Below, piece after piece: positions 41,992 through 50,400 of a stretch of 64,000 bases of DNA. The notes under the pieces were generated by a model that made no database searches, was not told where the DNA came from, and saw only the letters and a list, made by a program, of their open reading frames with translations. Made by a program: the position numbers and the translations under genes. Location: contig NZ_CP163525.1 in NCBI RefSeq assembly GCF_041080655.1, positions 8,370,001 through 8,434,000 of the forward strand, written 5' to 3'. This DNA comes from Streptomyces sp. CG4 (GTDB lineage: Bacteria > Actinomycetota > Actinomycetes > Streptomycetales > Streptomycetaceae). Numbering within the stretch: the first letter of the stretch is position 1; each line of letters opens with the position of its first letter.

Positions 41992-43329
41992 ATGGGAGTC
42001 AAGGCGCTCGCGGCAACCCGGATCGGCTGCGGGGCCGGGTTCGCCGGCGACCGCTTCGATGCGGCGTCCGACCTGCTGGAGCGCGGTGGGCTGGACTATC
42101 TCGTCCTGGAGTGCCTGGCCGAGCGCACCATCGCCGCGGCCACGCTGCACCGTCTCACGGACCCGCAGGGCGGCTACGACCCGCTCCTCGAACGGCGGCT
42201 GGCCCCGCTGCTTCCCGCGGCGGCCGCACACGGGACACGGCTGGTCACCAACCTTGGAGCGGCCAACCCCGCGGCCGCCGGCGAAGTGGCCGCCCGGTTC
42301 GCCCAGCGACTCGGGCTGGAGATGACCATCGCCGTGGTGACCGGAGACGAGGTGACGGCGCTCATGGACCCCCTCCGACCGGCGCAGGAGGACGGAGTGG
42401 CCCTCGCCGATCACGGCCGCCTGGTCGCCGCCCATGCCTACCTGGGGGCGGACGCCGTCCGCGCCGCGCTGGACACCGGTGCCGATGTGGTGATCACCGG
42501 TCGTGTCGCCGACCCCTCGCTGTTCGTCGGCTGCGTGGCCCACCATCGCGGGTGGGACCTGCAGGACGCGGACCTGGCGGCCCACGGCACGCTGGTCGGC
42601 CACCTGTTGGAATGCGCGGGTCAGGTCACTGGCGGGTACTTCGCCGACCCACCGCTGAGCCGGGTACCCGGCCTCGCGCACCTGGGCTTCCCCATCGCCG
42701 AGGTCACCGACACCGACGCCGTGATCACCAAGCTCCCGGGCACCGGCGGCCGGGTGGACGGCGCCACCGTCGCCGAACAACTGGGCTACGAGATCGGCGA
42801 TCCGTCGGACTACGTCACTCCCGATGTGCGGGCCGACTTCACCGGCGTCGTCATCGAGGACCAGGGCGGCGACCGGGTACGTGTGAGCGGCGCACGGGGA
42901 CGGACGGCTCCCGAAGACCTCAAGGTCAGCGTGGGCTTCCAGGCCGGCTACCGGTGTGAGGCCGAAATCGACTACTGCGGGTCCGGCGCCCGCGGGCGGG
43001 CCGAACTCGCGGCGGCGGTCGTGCGCGAGCGCACCCGGGGACTCTTCCGGCGCTTGCAGGAGGATCTGCTGGGAGTCGATCCGATGGTGCAGCCGGACGG
43101 CACCCTGCTGCCGGGTTCGGGCCGGTGCCGGCTGTCCATGGTCGCGCACGCGGATGACGCGGACACGGCCGCCCGGCTCGGTGAAGAGGTCACCGCGCTG
43201 TACACCAACGGCCCCGCCGGAGGAGGCGGGGTTCGGGCGACCACCGAACCGGTCCTCGGCGTGGTCTCCGGCACTGTGCACCGCAGCGCCGCCGTCCCCT
43301 CGATCGACCTGCTGGGGAGCCGCTCATGA
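41992..43329 (+). CDS. AtuA-like protein (DUF1446, acyclic terpene utilisation)
   Basis: A 445-residue DUF1446/AtuA protein: ALAATRIGCGAGFAGDRFDA, LDYLVLECLAERTIAAATL, TRLVTNLGAANPAAAG and VVITGRVADPSLFVGC are the family blocks. AtuA is needed for citronellol/geraniol degradation in Pseudomonas, with an unclear biochemical role. ATG at 41992 lies before the first block. The stop overlaps the next start (ATGA at 43326), which encodes the small domain often fused to AtuA. Confidence 0.9.
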   Translation: MGVKALAATRIGCGAGFAGDRFDAASDLLERGGLDYLVLECLAERTIAAATLHRLTDPQGGYDPLLERRLAPLLPAAAAHGTRLVTNLGAANPAAAGEVAARFAQRLGLEMTIAVVTGDEVTALMDPLRPAQEDGVALADHGRLVAAHAYLGADAVRAALDTGADVVITGRVADPSLFVGCVAHHRGWDLQDADLAAHGTLVGHLLECAGQVTGGYFADPPLSRVPGLAHLGFPIAEVTDTDAVITKLPGTGGRVDGATVAEQLGYEIGDPSDYVTPDVRADFTGVVIEDQGGDRVRVSGARGRTAPEDLKVSVGFQAGYRCEAEIDYCGSGARGRAELAAAVVRERTRGLFRRLQEDLLGVDPMVQPDGTLLPGSGRCRLSMVAHADDADTAARLGEEVTALYTNGPAGGGGVRATTEPVLGVVSGTVHRSAAVPSIDLLGSRS

Positions 43330-43691
43330 CATCGGCGAGTCCACCCGGCCCGACCCTGCGCGATCGAGCCCACGCGCGTGCCGGCGACAAGGGACGCAGC
43401 GTGACCCTGACCGTCGTGGCCCGCAACGCGGCGGACTACCCGATGCTGCGTGCCGGCCTCACCGCCGCCGCCGTACGCGAGCACCTGTCACCGCGCATCA
43501 GCGGCGACGTCCACCGCTATGAAATGCCCGTCACCGCAATGCTGCTGTTCCTGTGCGAACGCGCTCCCGACGACTCCGTCACCACCTCGCTGCACCGCGA
43601 CCGGCACGGCAAGACCCTCTCCGGCCTTCTCCTGGACCTCCCCATCCCCACGGAACCGTCCGCCCCCTCCCGACGACTGGAATCAACATGA
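43326..43691 (+). CDS. AtuA-like ferredoxin-fold domain protein
   Basis: A 121-residue protein with LRDRAHARAGDKGRSVTLTV near the N terminus and LSPRISGDVHRYEMPVTAML in the middle. This is the C-terminal ferredoxin-fold domain of long AtuA proteins, here a separate gene coupled on both sides by ATGA overlaps (43326-43329 and 43688-43691). It probably forms a complex with the upstream protein. Confidence 0.85.
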   Translation: MTSASPPGPTLRDRAHARAGDKGRSVTLTVVARNAADYPMLRAGLTAAAVREHLSPRISGDVHRYEMPVTAMLLFLCERAPDDSVTTSLHRDRHGKTLSGLLLDLPIPTEPSAPSRRLEST

Positions 43692-44590
43692 CCCCACCTG
43701 ACATACCCGCGACCACACAGACGCTCCAGGTCCAGGGAAAGACCCGCACACTCACCGTCGTAGGCCGAACGGGCGAGCAGCCGCGACCGATCGTCCTGCT
43801 GCTGCACGGCTCCAACCAGACGGCCGCCAAGCTACGTGCCTTCACCGCCCACGCCTTCGACCGGCTCACCGCCGACGGCGCAACCGTGCTCGCCTATCTC
43901 GACGGCTACCAGCAGCACTGGAACGACGCCCGCGTCTCGAATCAGTTCGCCGCGCGCACCGAGGGGTACGACGACGTCGCCTTTGTGCGCGACGCCATCG
44001 ACCTGCTGGTGCGCCGCCACGGCGGTGACCCCTCCCGGGTGTACGTGGTCGGATTCTCCAACGGCGGACAGATGACGATTCGCCTCGTCCATGAAATCCC
44101 CGACCTGCTGGCCGGAGCCGCAGTGATCTCCGCCACCCAGCCGGCCGAAGAGAACTTCGCCCCCACCTACCCCGTACACCACCCACTGCCCATCATGCTC
44201 GTACACGGCACCAAGGACCCCCTCGTGCCCTACAACGGTGGCATGGCCAGCATGTGGGGCCTGCGCCCCCGCGGCCTCGGCCTGTCGGCACCCCAGACCG
44301 CCCGCTACTACGCTCAGCGCAACGAGATCAGTACCGAACCGGTCACCGAGCAGGTCGGCACCATGGACGGCAGCGGCACCGGGCGTGGAAAGACCTCCGT
44401 GACGGCGCTTCACTACCGCCAGCCCGGCCGCCATCCCGTCTCCCTGTACACGGTCAACGGCGGCGGCCACACCATCCCCGGCACGAAGAAGGCACCCTTC
44501 CTCATGGGCCGCACCGACCTGACCTTCGACACGGTCGCCGCCGTAGCCGCCTTCCACGCCCTGCCCGCCGGCGCCGCGCACCCCGCGTAG
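43688..44590 (+). CDS. LpqC-like esterase (CE1/PHB depolymerase family)
   Basis: A 300-residue alpha/beta hydrolase: IVLLLHGSNQTAAKLRAFTA is the oxyanion region, VVGFSNGGQMTIRLVHEIPD the nucleophile elbow, IMLVHGTKDPLVPYNGG the acid region, and NGGGHTIPG the histidine. This is the LpqC/feruloyl esterase/PHB depolymerase group. There is no secretion signal, unlike many relatives, so it probably acts in the cytoplasm on an ester produced in the AtuA pathway. The ATG overlaps the preceding stop. Confidence 0.92.
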   Translation: MTPPDIPATTQTLQVQGKTRTLTVVGRTGEQPRPIVLLLHGSNQTAAKLRAFTAHAFDRLTADGATVLAYLDGYQQHWNDARVSNQFAARTEGYDDVAFVRDAIDLLVRRHGGDPSRVYVVGFSNGGQMTIRLVHEIPDLLAGAAVISATQPAEENFAPTYPVHHPLPIMLVHGTKDPLVPYNGGMASMWGLRPRGLGLSAPQTARYYAQRNEISTEPVTEQVGTMDGSGTGRGKTSVTALHYRQPGRHPVSLYTVNGGGHTIPGTKKAPFLMGRTDLTFDTVAAVAAFHALPAGAAHPA

Positions 44591-45180
44591 CCCTCCGCAC
44601 CGACCACCACGTGTGCCTGCAAGTTTCGTCCGCCCGGCAAAGGAGCGAACCGAGTCCGTGTCCGAACACAACCCGTGCCGCCGCGGTTTCGGCGACACCG
44701 TCGAAGCCGACGACGACTTCGGGCCGGGCTGATCTCTCGCGCTACGGATCGCCGCACTTCAAGCCCCCCACCTTCACGAGCCGGCCGCCGAGGGCATCCG
44801 TTCACCGAGGGGTACCTTGGCTCGTCGACCTGCGACGTTGCGGGAAGACGGCATCCGGGTGCCGAATATCGTGAGGTGGCCGACCCGGATGGACGGCGGT
44901 CAGGCGTGAGATTCCCGCCCCGACTCCTCGGCAACTCGTTCAGCCTCCCCTCGCCGAACGGCTGGCGGCCCGTATGGGCGGGCGTCCTGCCGACGCGGAC
45001 GCACCGTCTTGCGGAGCCCATGCCGAACCCGGCGGCAGCCGCCCCTCGACTGATGCGGTCGATGCTCGTCGGCTGCACCTGAAGGTGGAGCGGGGCAACG
45101 AGCCTCTTCCAACCTGGCCGCGGTTGGATACCGATGAGGCTGCCGGGCTGCAAGGATCGACAGACCTCCTGATGACGGAT
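44591..45180. other. Region without a confident gene
   Basis: 590 bases between the LpqC-like gene and a TetR fragment. A 24-codon ORF from GTG 44658 to 44732 (beginning VSEHNPCRRGFGD) has AAAGGAG upstream at a long spacing and could be a remnant. Other frames look like random GC-rich ORFs. No RNA gene seen. It probably marks decayed or deleted DNA. Confidence 0.4.
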
Positions 45181-45483
45181 CTATGGCGTGCTGGGAGAGT
45201 GCGCGAGCCACAGGCGTGGCGCCGGCGGCGCAGCTTCTCGCATCTCCGGTACGGCACGGAACGCCTCGACGACGCAGGCGGCGAAGCGGCGGGAAGCCGC
45301 GAGCTGAGCGGCACGCGGCAGGCCCTGGACGCCCCGGTGGGCCATGAGCATGAGGATCAGGTCGTCGACGACGAAGCCAGGTCGCAGCCGGCCGCTCTCC
45401 TGGGCACGTCGGGCAAGTTCGCCAACCGCGCGCGATGTCCGCTCTCGTTCGGCGGCGAAGTCCATGACCTCGGGGAAGGGTCG
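45181..45483 (-). pseudogene. TetR family regulator, C-terminal fragment
   Basis: The frame reads PFPEVMDFAAERERTSRAVG, ELARRAQESGRLRPGFVVDD, LILMLMAHRGVQG and ends RAVPEMREAAP, the C-terminal ligand domain of a TetR regulator of the common AcrR-like group. The DNA-binding half is missing: the frame is closed by a stop at 45484-45486, which is also the end of the next small ORF. Although an internal ATG exists at 45465, the product would not be a regulator. Confidence 0.72.
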
Positions 45484-45627
45484 TCATGAAGGCGTCGTGG
45501 GCAGCGCGGAGCCGCAGGTCTCGGCCAGGGCCTGCGCGATGGCTCCCACAGGCGTGTCCGGGTCGGCGTCGAGGTGGACGTCAAAGGCTTCGCCGACATC
45601 GTCGACGACAGTGAATATCAACGGCAC
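45484..45627 (-). CDS. Small ORF, 47 aa, possible N-terminal fragment of a larger protein
   Basis: From GTG at 45627 (GGGAG five bases upstream) the frame reads VPLIFTVVDDVGEAFDVHLD, ADPDTPVGAIAQALAET and ends after PTTPS. The composition is protein-like (acidic, alternating beta pattern) and recalls the ubiquitin-like N-terminal domain of FtsK/EccC-type proteins, but the rest is missing. It ends exactly where the TetR fragment frame opens, suggesting a deletion joint. Confidence 0.4.
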   Translation of the reverse strand: MPLIFTVVDDVGEAFDVHLDADPDTPVGAIAQALAETCGSALPTTPS

Positions 45628-45840
45628 GAGGACTCCCGACGGGGCGGATGGGACGGTTGGCGGCATCGGGCATGCTCGGGCACCCCGGATCGCTCCGGGC
45701 CCTACGCACAATCCACTCGGGGGGTTCACCGATGCGGCCAGTCCCGTGAACCATTTCGCCGCCGGGTCCGTAGCAGCCGGCCCGAGGCTCGTCATCGACT
45801 TCCCTTGACGTGATCCTCGCCCCGATCCCGAGGTGGCCGT

Positions 45841-46800
45841 ATGTCGCTGTCCGTTGTCCTGGCTGTGGTGCTCGGTGTGGCGCTGATCGGTGCCATCGCC
45901 GCGCTCGTCGTGACCGAGCTGAAGTCCCCCGGCGCCGCCCCGGCCGGGCCGCCGCCCGCAGTGGTGACGGGGCGCGAGGCCCTGGAGCGCATCGACCTGG
46001 GGCTGCGCACCCTGGCCGCGGAGTGCGTGCGGTCCCGGCGTCCGCTGCCCGATGTGTACGCGCTGGCGTACTCGGGTGACGGGCTGGCGCTGCGGCTGGC
46101 CGGCGTCGATCTGAACGCCCCCGCCTCCTGGGTCACCGACGACAGGGGTGAGGAGTGGCTGCTCGATGCGGAGCAACTGGCCGGGCACGGCGGTGCGGCG
46201 GGGGCGTCGCACCCGTACGCACTGGCCGTCACCATCGGGCTGGACCAGGGCTCCCGAGTGCTGGTCGACCTGTCCCGGGCCTCGGCGGCGATCGCCGTGA
46301 CCGGTGCCATGGACGGCGTACGGCAGTTGGTGCGGGCGTTCGTCGCCGAGCTGATCACGGGCCCGGTGGGCCGGCACGCCGAGGTGACCCTGGTGGGTTC
46401 GGCGGCCGGTGCCGAACTGACCGTGGGCCTCGGCATGCACTCGGTACGGCTGCACACGGTGGCCACGCTGGAGGAGGCGCTGTCCAACGGGGCGGAGCCG
46501 GCGCACGGAGCGGCCTCGTCGGCCTCGGCCGATCAGGTCACCCAGGTCTACCGGCTCATCGAGGGCAGCAGCCCGGTGGGGGTGGAGGGCCGTACGCCCC
46601 GGCTCTTCGTCCTGGATGCCGCGGCGTACCGCGACGAGAAGGACGCCGTGGACGGTCTGCACGCGGGGGACGCCCTGCTGGTGCTCGGGGACGCGCCCGG
46701 CTGCGTCTGGCGATTCCAGGTCGAGGCCGACGGCTCGCTCGACACCGGTCCGCTGGGGGTCAGGGTGGATGTCCACGCCGGACGCCTGTCACCGAGCTGA
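45841..46800 (+). CDS. Membrane-anchored protein of unknown function
   Basis: A 319-residue protein with a single N-terminal helix (LSVVLAVVLGVALIGAIAALVV) and a soluble part containing REALERIDLGLRTLAAECVR, LPDVYALAYSGDGLALRLAG and a C-terminal TPRLFVLDAAAYRDEKDAVD. The soluble part resembles segments found in large Streptomyces LysM/BTAD-type membrane proteins, but no catalytic motif is seen. The hairpin CCCGGA-TCGC-TCCGGG at 45684-45699 lies upstream. Convergent with the sigma factor gene. Confidence 0.75.
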   Translation: MSLSVVLAVVLGVALIGAIAALVVTELKSPGAAPAGPPPAVVTGREALERIDLGLRTLAAECVRSRRPLPDVYALAYSGDGLALRLAGVDLNAPASWVTDDRGEEWLLDAEQLAGHGGAAGASHPYALAVTIGLDQGSRVLVDLSRASAAIAVTGAMDGVRQLVRAFVAELITGPVGRHAEVTLVGSAAGAELTVGLGMHSVRLHTVATLEEALSNGAEPAHGAASSASADQVTQVYRLIEGSSPVGVEGRTPRLFVLDAAAYRDEKDAVDGLHAGDALLVLGDAPGCVWRFQVEADGSLDTGPLGVRVDVHAGRLSPS

Positions 46801-46827
46801 CCGTCCGCCGGCGAGGGATGGACGGGC

Positions 46828-47388
46828 TCAGCCGGCACTCAGACCGCGGCTGCTCAGGCCCTTGCGCAGGGCCCGGATCGCGTAGTACGAGCGTGACTTG
46901 ACCGTGCCGGGCGGCACGCCGAGCAGTTCGGCAGTCTGGGTCACGGTGCGGCCCATGTAGTACAGCTGCAGCAGCACTTCGCGCTGGAACGGGGCCAGGT
47001 CCGCCATAGCGTCGACCACCACCTGTGCGGTGAGCACGCGATCCACGCCGTCCGGCACGGACAGGGTGGTCAGGTCCGGGTCACCGGCCTCCGGTGGCCG
47101 CGCCTGCCGGCCCCGGTAGCCGTCGATGACGAGGTTGCGGATGACCGCGAACAGCCAGGGGCGGACTCCCACCGCCGTGGGATCCAGCTCCTCGGCGTGC
47201 TGCCAGGCACGTATCGCAGCCTCCTGCAGCACGTCCTCGGCGCGGTGCCAGTCGCCGGCGAGCAGCCGCGTCGCGAAGCGCCGCAGGACCGCCCCGTGCC
47301 GCTCGTAGAGGGCTCTGAGGAATTCCTCGGTCGGTTCCTGGTCCCGGTTGCCCGTCGCACCGGTGGCGGACACTAATATTTCGGGCAC
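46828..47388 (-). CDS. ECF-type RNA polymerase sigma factor
   Basis: A 186-residue sigma-70 factor with region 2 (LRALYERHGAVLRRFATRLL, AEDVLQEAAIRAWQHAEEL, WLFAVIRNLVIDGYRGRQAR) and region 4 (LAPFQREVLLQLYYMGRTVT, ELLGVPPGTVKSRSYYAIRA). This is the SigM/SigK-like extracytoplasmic group. GTG at 47388 follows AAGGAG at five bases. No zinc-finger anti-sigma gene is adjacent. The LamG protein gene lies 109 bases upstream on the same strand. Confidence 0.94.
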   Translation of the reverse strand: MPEILVSATGATGNRDQEPTEEFLRALYERHGAVLRRFATRLLAGDWHRAEDVLQEAAIRAWQHAEELDPTAVGVRPWLFAVIRNLVIDGYRGRQARPPEAGDPDLTTLSVPDGVDRVLTAQVVVDAMADLAPFQREVLLQLYYMGRTVTQTAELLGVPPGTVKSRSYYAIRALRKGLSSRGLSAG

Positions 47389-47497
47389 AACGGCTCCTTC
47401 GGGCTGGGCATGCTGGACTCGGCGGGGCGGATGCCGGCCACGGCCCGGAGGTGGCCGGCCTCGCGCTACGGCCGCCTCGGCACGGGCGGCGCAGGCG

Positions 47498-48253
47498 CTA
47501 GGCGCCGGGCTCCGCGGCGGCGAGTGCCCTGACTTCGGTCGGGGTGAGGACCCGCTGATAGGCGTGTACGTCGGAGATCGCGCCGCACCAGAAGTCGGCA
47601 GGTTTGTCATCGGTCTTGGCTCGGCCGATCAGGAGATGCCCGGCCGCCGGCTCCGGGTTGTCGGCGTGGGCGGAACCGGCGAGGGCGCCGTTCACATAGA
47701 GACTGAGCAACCCCGCGGAGCGGCGGTAGGTGCCGACGAGGTGGTACCAGCGGCCCGACACGGCCGGACCCACCCGGGCGGCCAGCGCCCGCACGTTGAC
47801 GAAGCTCAGGGAGAACCGCTGGTCGTAGCCGGAGTACTGGAGGTAGAAGACGCTCCCGTGCTGGCCCTCGAGGGAAACGGCGGTGCGGAATCCCGGGTTG
47901 TCGAGCCGCACCCAGGCGGCCACCGAGTAGTCGCGCCCGGTGTCCAGGACCGGATCTCCGGCGTCGGCGTATCCGGTGGAGCCGTCGAGTTCCAGCGCCC
48001 CGCCGCGCGGGCCGTCCACCCACTTCGTTCTGCCTTGGACCGTTGCGTCGTGCCGGCCGGCCTTGTCCGCGGCGACGGTGCCGCTCTTCTCGTGCAGCGG
48101 CCACCAGCCCACACCCCGCAGGTCGGCCCCGGCCGCCGGGGCCTTCTTCTTGCCGGAGTCCGCCTTCTTGCCGGAGTCCGCGGTGCTGTTGATGTCGATG
48201 ATGACGAAGGTCAGCGCAACGGTCAGGGCGATGAGCGACCATCTGCGCGTCAT
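47498..48253 (-). CDS. LamG/concanavalin-type exported protein
   Basis: A 251-residue protein with an N-terminal signal anchor (WSLIALTVALTFVIIDI), a duplicated ADSGKK spacer, and a LamG-like jelly-roll domain: GVGWWPLHEKSGTVAADKAG, ALELDGSTGYADAGDPVLDT, YSVAAWVRLDNPGFRTAVSL and GRWYHLVGTYRRSAGLLSLY. Such domains bind carbohydrate at the cell surface. The ATG at 48253 starts the signal. It is followed by the sigma factor gene, an association that suggests an envelope-related regulon, though no direct evidence is present. Confidence 0.88.
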   Translation of the reverse strand: MTRRWSLIALTVALTFVIIDINSTADSGKKADSGKKKAPAAGADLRGVGWWPLHEKSGTVAADKAGRHDATVQGRTKWVDGPRGGALELDGSTGYADAGDPVLDTGRDYSVAAWVRLDNPGFRTAVSLEGQHGSVFYLQYSGYDQRFSLSFVNVRALAARVGPAVSGRWYHLVGTYRRSAGLLSLYVNGALAGSAHADNPEPAAGHLLIGRAKTDDKPADFWCGAISDVHAYQRVLTPTEVRALAAAEPGA

Positions 48254-48724
48254 GAATAACTCCCGGTAACTCGATGAGGTGCGGGGCGAAGTGCGGTCGG
48301 CGCCAGGGCCGCGGGCTCGCACCGGTCCGCGCAGAGGATGGAGAAACGTGCACGCCGGGACGTGTACCGAAGACGGCGACGTGGAACGGCGACAGGTGCT
48401 CCTCGTCCCTTCCCGGCGTCCACGGCACTCTTCCTCGCGTCGGTGCGACTCGATGCCCGTTCAGGCTTGTAAATGTGTATATAAGGGCGCGGCTGGCGCT
48501 GCACAGGAGCCTGATTGATCGATTCATGACCAACGTTGCCCGTTCAGTCAGGGGCATCGATGCAGGTCAGCGAACAGACAGCGATTTCGGTCCATCTTTT
48601 GGTGTGCCCAATTCCTCCAAACCACGGGCCCAGACCCTGCCCGTTCGTACGCATGCGGGAACGATTGCGCACCCGGGAGGATGGAGCCGACACTCCGGGA
48701 TCACTCGTCGAAGGAGACGACGTC
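48254..48724. other. Divergent promoter region between LamG gene and DeoR gene
   Basis: A 471-base stretch with an AT-rich patch near 48470-48485 (TGTAAATGTGTATATAAG), unusual for this genome and a candidate promoter core. No tRNA or small RNA was recognised. Long frames in it are GC-rich shadows. Confidence 0.45.
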
Positions 48725-49486
48725 GTGGACTCAGACGCTCGCCGGCGCCGGGCGCTCGAGATCGCCCGGCACCACGGCTCGGTCGATGTCGCTGCGCTCG
48801 CCGTGGAGTTGGAAGTGTCCCCCGAGACCGTGCGCCGCGATCTGCGCATGCTGGAGGACAACGGTCTGGTGCGGCGGACGCACGGAGGTGCCTATCCGGT
48901 GGAGAGCGCCGGATTCGAGACCGCCCTCGCCGTGCGCACCACCCGGTATGTGCCGCAGAAGGCCCGGATAGCCGCCGCGGCCGCGGACCTCCTGAGTGAT
49001 GCGGAGACCGTCTTCATCGACGAGGGCTTCACCCCGCAACTGATCGCCGAGGCCCTGCCACACGGGCGCCGGCTGACCGTGGTCACGGCCTCGTTGGCCA
49101 CCGCGGCCACGCTGTGCACGCGGGAGGACATCCAGGTGATCCTGCTGGGCGGGCGGGTGCGCGGACGCACCGCGGCCACGGTGGACCAATGGGCGACGCG
49201 GATGCTGGCCGGGTTCGTGATCGACCTCGCCTATGTCGGGGCGAACGGCATCTCACGCGAGTTCGGCCTGACCACGCCGGACCCGGCGGTCGGCCACGTC
49301 AAGGCACAGGCCGTGGAGTCGTCCCGGCGGCGGGTGTTCTGCGGCATACACACCAAGTTCGGCGCGGTCAGCTTCTGTCGCTTCGCCGAAGTGCGGGATT
49401 TCGAAGCCATCGTCACCGACACCTCGCTGGCCCGGTCGGAGGCCCGTCGCTATGAACAGTTGGGACCCGACGTCATCCGGGTGTGA
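48725..49486 (+). CDS. DeoR family transcriptional regulator
   Basis: A 253-residue DeoR regulator: RRRRALEIARHHGSVDVAAL, ELEVSPETVRRDLRMLEDNG and RRTHGGAYPVES form the HTH, and the DeoRC domain has DAETVFIDEGFTPQLIAEAL and VILLGGRVRGRTAATVDQWA. The residues FIDEGFT replace the common DSGTT of the sugar-phosphate site. GTG at 48725 follows AAGGAG at eight bases and precedes the HTH by five residues. No sugar operon follows; the next gene is convergent. Confidence 0.92.
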   Translation: MDSDARRRRALEIARHHGSVDVAALAVELEVSPETVRRDLRMLEDNGLVRRTHGGAYPVESAGFETALAVRTTRYVPQKARIAAAAADLLSDAETVFIDEGFTPQLIAEALPHGRRLTVVTASLATAATLCTREDIQVILLGGRVRGRTAATVDQWATRMLAGFVIDLAYVGANGISREFGLTTPDPAVGHVKAQAVESSRRRVFCGIHTKFGAVSFCRFAEVRDFEAIVTDTSLARSEARRYEQLGPDVIRV

Positions 49487-49582
49487 GCTCGCTGTCCGCC
49501 GTCGGCGCACGCCAGTTGTGCAGTGGTCGAGCGGTGCTTCACGTCGCCCTCCCCGTTCTGCGCATGGCCATCGGGTCATTCA

Positions 49583-50176
49583 TCAGCCGACGTGGAGATC
49601 GAAGTTGGTCACGTACCAGGCGCCGTCGATCTTGGCGGACTCTATCTTGACGTCCAACTGCCCTGGCTTCAGTCCGGTGGAGTTGGACAGGATGACCTTG
49701 TCGAGAGTCTGTCCGTCGACGGTGACCTTGTCGGCGGGCACTACCGCTTTGTCGCCCGTGACCGGTACCTGCGCGACGTCCACCTTCGGGTCGCCCGTGG
49801 ACCCCTTGGGCGTGAACGACGCGCGGAACTTCCCGACGTTGTCCAGCATTTTCCGTACGTCGGGCGTGTTGCTGTTGCACATGGCCGGGGTACCGACCCG
49901 GGCGGGCGACGCATCGGCGGCGGGGGATGCCATCACCAGGCACGCCTGCTTCGGCCGGCCTTTGAGGATCGCGGTGACCCAGGCGGCAACCGCCCCTTCG
50001 GCTGTCGACGGGCGTGTGGCCGAGGGCGGCGAGGCTGCCGTCGACCTGCTCGCGGTTGGCTTCTTGTCCGCGGCGGAGTCCGTGCCCTTCGAGCAGCCCG
50101 TGACACCCGCGACGGTCGCCACCAGCGCGGCCCCGGCGATCCAACGGACGGCCTTGTTCCGGTAGTTCTCTGCCAT
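49583..50176 (-). CDS. Putative lipoprotein
   Basis: A 197-residue secreted lipoprotein. The signal peptide (AVRWIAGAALVATVAGVTGC) ends in a lipobox VTGC, followed by a serine/threonine-rich linker (KKPTASRSTAASPPSATRPS) and a compact domain from about residue 60, with two cysteines (QACLVMAS and AMCNSN) that may form a disulfide. The domain, ending IDGAWYVTNFDLHVG, resembles NTF2-like or DUF4878 lipoprotein domains. ATG at 50176 is preferred over a GTG three bases upstream. Function unknown. Confidence 0.85.
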   Translation of the reverse strand: MAENYRNKAVRWIAGAALVATVAGVTGCSKGTDSAADKKPTASRSTAASPPSATRPSTAEGAVAAWVTAILKGRPKQACLVMASPAADASPARVGTPAMCNSNTPDVRKMLDNVGKFRASFTPKGSTGDPKVDVAQVPVTGDKAVVPADKVTVDGQTLDKVILSNSTGLKPGQLDVKIESAKIDGAWYVTNFDLHVG

Positions 50177-50400
50177 CACTTCGGAGACCTTTCAGTAGGT
50201 ACTCGTAGGGGTCTGTGCCACCCCGAGGCACTTCTCGTCCAAGTGGCACATCGACCGGGGAGACGGGAAGGGGAGCCAAAACGGTTCAATGCCCTCGCGA
50301 CGACGCGCGCGCCGCTAATGGGGGTGTCGAATGCCCGGGATTGGGGGTGCCGACGGTCGTGGTCCCTGCGGCCAGTGCGTCTGCGAACGCTCTGCGGTGA

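Noticed and set aside
44900..45487. 195-codon minus ORF spanning the TetR fragment
   Set aside because: It is in a different frame from the recognisable TetR C-terminal sequence and lacks any domain.
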